A DNA stretch of 64,000 bases, from the NCBI RefSeq assembly GCF_002835805.1, contig NZ_PISE01000025.1, positions 1-64,000 on the forward strand. Direction: 5' to 3'. The notes beneath the pieces were generated by a model. It worked only from the letters and a program-made list of their open reading frames with translations, was not told the origin of the DNA and did not search any database. How positions within the stretch are numbered: the stretch's first letter is position 1; each line of letters begins with the position of its first letter. Positions 63,049-64,000 of the stretch are shown here, in pieces. Source of the stretch: Niallia nealsonii (GTDB taxonomy: Bacteria; Bacillota; Bacilli; Bacillales; Cytobacillaceae). Position numbers and translations under genes: made by a program.

Positions 63049-63249
63049 TTAAGCTTTAGCAACGTTAGAAGCTTGTGGTCCACGGTTACCTTCAACGATT
63101 TCAAAAGTAACTTCTTGGCCTTCTTCTAAAGTTTTGAAACCTTCAGTTTGGATAGCTGAGAAGTGAACGAATACGTCTTGACCTTCTGTAGACTCGATGA
63201 AACCGAAACCTTTTTCTGCGTTAAACCATTTTACTTTACCTGTGTTCAT
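63049..63249 (-). CDS. Cold-shock protein (CspA family), second copy
   Basis: 66 residues from the ATG at 63249 (TTGGAGGTTTTACAA upstream); the GTG/TTG readings to 63264 overlap that site. KGFGFIE and VFVHF motifs are intact. It is about 85-90 percent alike in sequence appearance to the copy at 60764. It has a long structured leader including the hairpin 63331-63386, as expected for cold-regulated csp mRNAs. Confidence 0.93.
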   Translation of the reverse strand: MNTGKVKWFNAEKGFGFIESTEGQDVFVHFSAIQTEGFKTLEEGQEVTFEIVEGNRGPQASNVAKA

Positions 63250-63330
63250 TTGTAAAACCTCCAAAATTGTGTTACACCTTTAAGCACCTAATATAACTTT
63301 TAGGAATCGATAAATCTTCGCTACATAAAA

Positions 63331-63386
63331 GGTCGTAGCCTTTATATGCAGGAATTAAATCGCCTACATCATTTGCAGCTACGACC
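63331..63386 (-). other. Hairpin in the csp leader / downstream of folD
   Basis: GGTCGTAGC and GCTACGACC close a 38-nt loop, followed by CTTTTATG on the minus strand. It may end folD transcription or be part of the csp leader. A GTG-initiated frame of 38 codons (63388 to 63272) passes through it. Confidence 0.5.
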
Positions 63387-63484
63387 ACTTATCCATAAAA
63401 CATATACCGAACTTAATTGCGTTACATATATCATATAAAATTTTTTTCTATTTGTCAAATAAACTTTTTTATTCTACTAAACTA

Positions 63485-64000
63485 TTAAATGCTTCTTTCT
63501 GCTGAATCAACTGTATGCTTTAACAGCATGCTAATTGTAACAGGTCCCACTCCCCCTGGTACCGGAGTAATGGCAGAAGCTTGTTTCAAACATGCTTCAT
63601 AATCAACATCGCCAATATTGCCTTTATTATAGCCTGCATCCAAAATAATTGCCCCTGGCTTTACCCAATCTCCTTGAATAAAATTAGGTTTTCCTACAGC
63701 TGCAATGATAATATCTGCTTGTTTTACATGACTTGCAAGATTTTCCGTACGAGAATGGCATGTTGTCACTGTTGCATCTGCGTTTAGCAATAATGCTGAA
63801 ACTGGTTTTCCAAGAATTGGACTTCTACCGACTACAACAGCATGTTTGCCACTTGCATTAATATTATAATATTCCATTATTTTAAGAATCGCTGCTGGTG
63901 TGCAGGATGGGTATTTTCCAAATCCTAATGCTGTTTGTCCATATCCGAAGCTTGTTACTCCATCTACATCTTTTTCAATATCAATTGCTTCAAATGCTTT
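63485..64000 (-). CDS. folD: Methylene-THF dehydrogenase/cyclohydrolase FolD, 5' end outside the window
   Basis: 172 residues are visible: KDVDG, then SCTPAAILKIMEYY, the dinucleotide motif VVVGRSPILGKPVSALLL, ATVTTCHSRTENL, AVGKPNFIQGDWVKPGAIILDAG and TPVPGGVGPVTISMLL. The catalytic lysine region lies before the window edge. FolD interconverts methylene-, methenyl- and formyl-tetrahydrofolate with NADP, the same one-carbon pool sensed by the ZTP-type riboswitch at 42 kb. The frame is open to 64000. Confidence 0.92.
   Translation of the reverse strand, partial: KAFEAIDIEKDVDGVTSFGYGQTALGFGKYPSCTPAAILKIMEYYNINASGKHAVVVGRSPILGKPVSALLLNADATVTTCHSRTENLASHVKQADIIIAAVGKPNFIQGDWVKPGAIILDAGYNKGNIGDVDYEACLKQASAITPVPGGVGPVTISMLLKHTVDSAERSI

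Overview
The window comes from an AT-rich Firmicute of the family Bacillaceae. Genus and species cannot be fixed by reading alone. The evidence is consistent: strong AGGAGG-type ribosome binding sites with frequent TTG starts, a DesK/DesR fatty-acid desaturase module, CshA and small cold-shock proteins, a CidA/CidB pair with a LysR regulator, the YdjO, DUF3243, DUF3231 and DUF6509 families typical of Bacillus relatives, and Bacillus-type dispersed intergenic repeats.

The first ~33 kb looks like an accessory, actively decaying region. It has a BlaI/M56-peptidase pair whose operators also flank a DoxX gene; an IS3-family (IS150-like) element; TetR-linked oxidoreductases; a 14-helix drug exporter with its TetR repressor; a five-gene aromatic/quinone operon (MhqD-like hydrolase, extradiol dioxygenase, DoxX, 4-oxalocrotonate tautomerase, 4-oxalocrotonate decarboxylase-like protein) divergent from a cupin-type XRE regulator; an IclR regulator; thrC; a beta-glucoside PTS and its phospho-beta-glucosidase; and a MerR regulator with two matching 19-bp-spacer promoters in front of an EthD-like gene and an arginase-fold gene. 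Between these lie many gene remnants (acetyltransferase tail, truncated alcohol dehydrogenase, truncated MFS and TetR genes, HU head, CatE-like VOC fragment, SRPBCC head).

From ~33 kb to the end the content is more core-like: a manganese-type ABC importer with a candidate MntR box, a luciferase-like flavin oxidoreductase, a Gfo/Idh/MocA enzyme, a truncated haemoglobin, serA behind a ZTP-type riboswitch, a manganese-type CDF exporter, several small membrane or zinc proteins, a DedA protein, desR-desK-des, an IS1182-family remnant, a LysR-cidAB locus with a cre site, cold-shock genes around the DEAD-box helicase cshA, and the 3' part of folD, which runs off the window.

The observations most worth following are: (1) two insertions, at 20213-20372 and 54454-55448, each flanked by a 24-26 bp direct repeat that is itself a complete terminator hairpin, which suggests an IS1182-type element that targets terminators and duplicates them; (2) the compact ring-cleavage operon with its own regulator, an mhq/cat-like detoxification module extended with meta-pathway enzymes; (3) a two-promoter MerR regulon readable from spacer length and dyad; (4) BlaI operators at a DoxX gene with no beta-lactamase in sight; (5) a ZTP-type riboswitch on serA. 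I did not find a defence system, CRISPR array, rRNA, tRNA or prophage.
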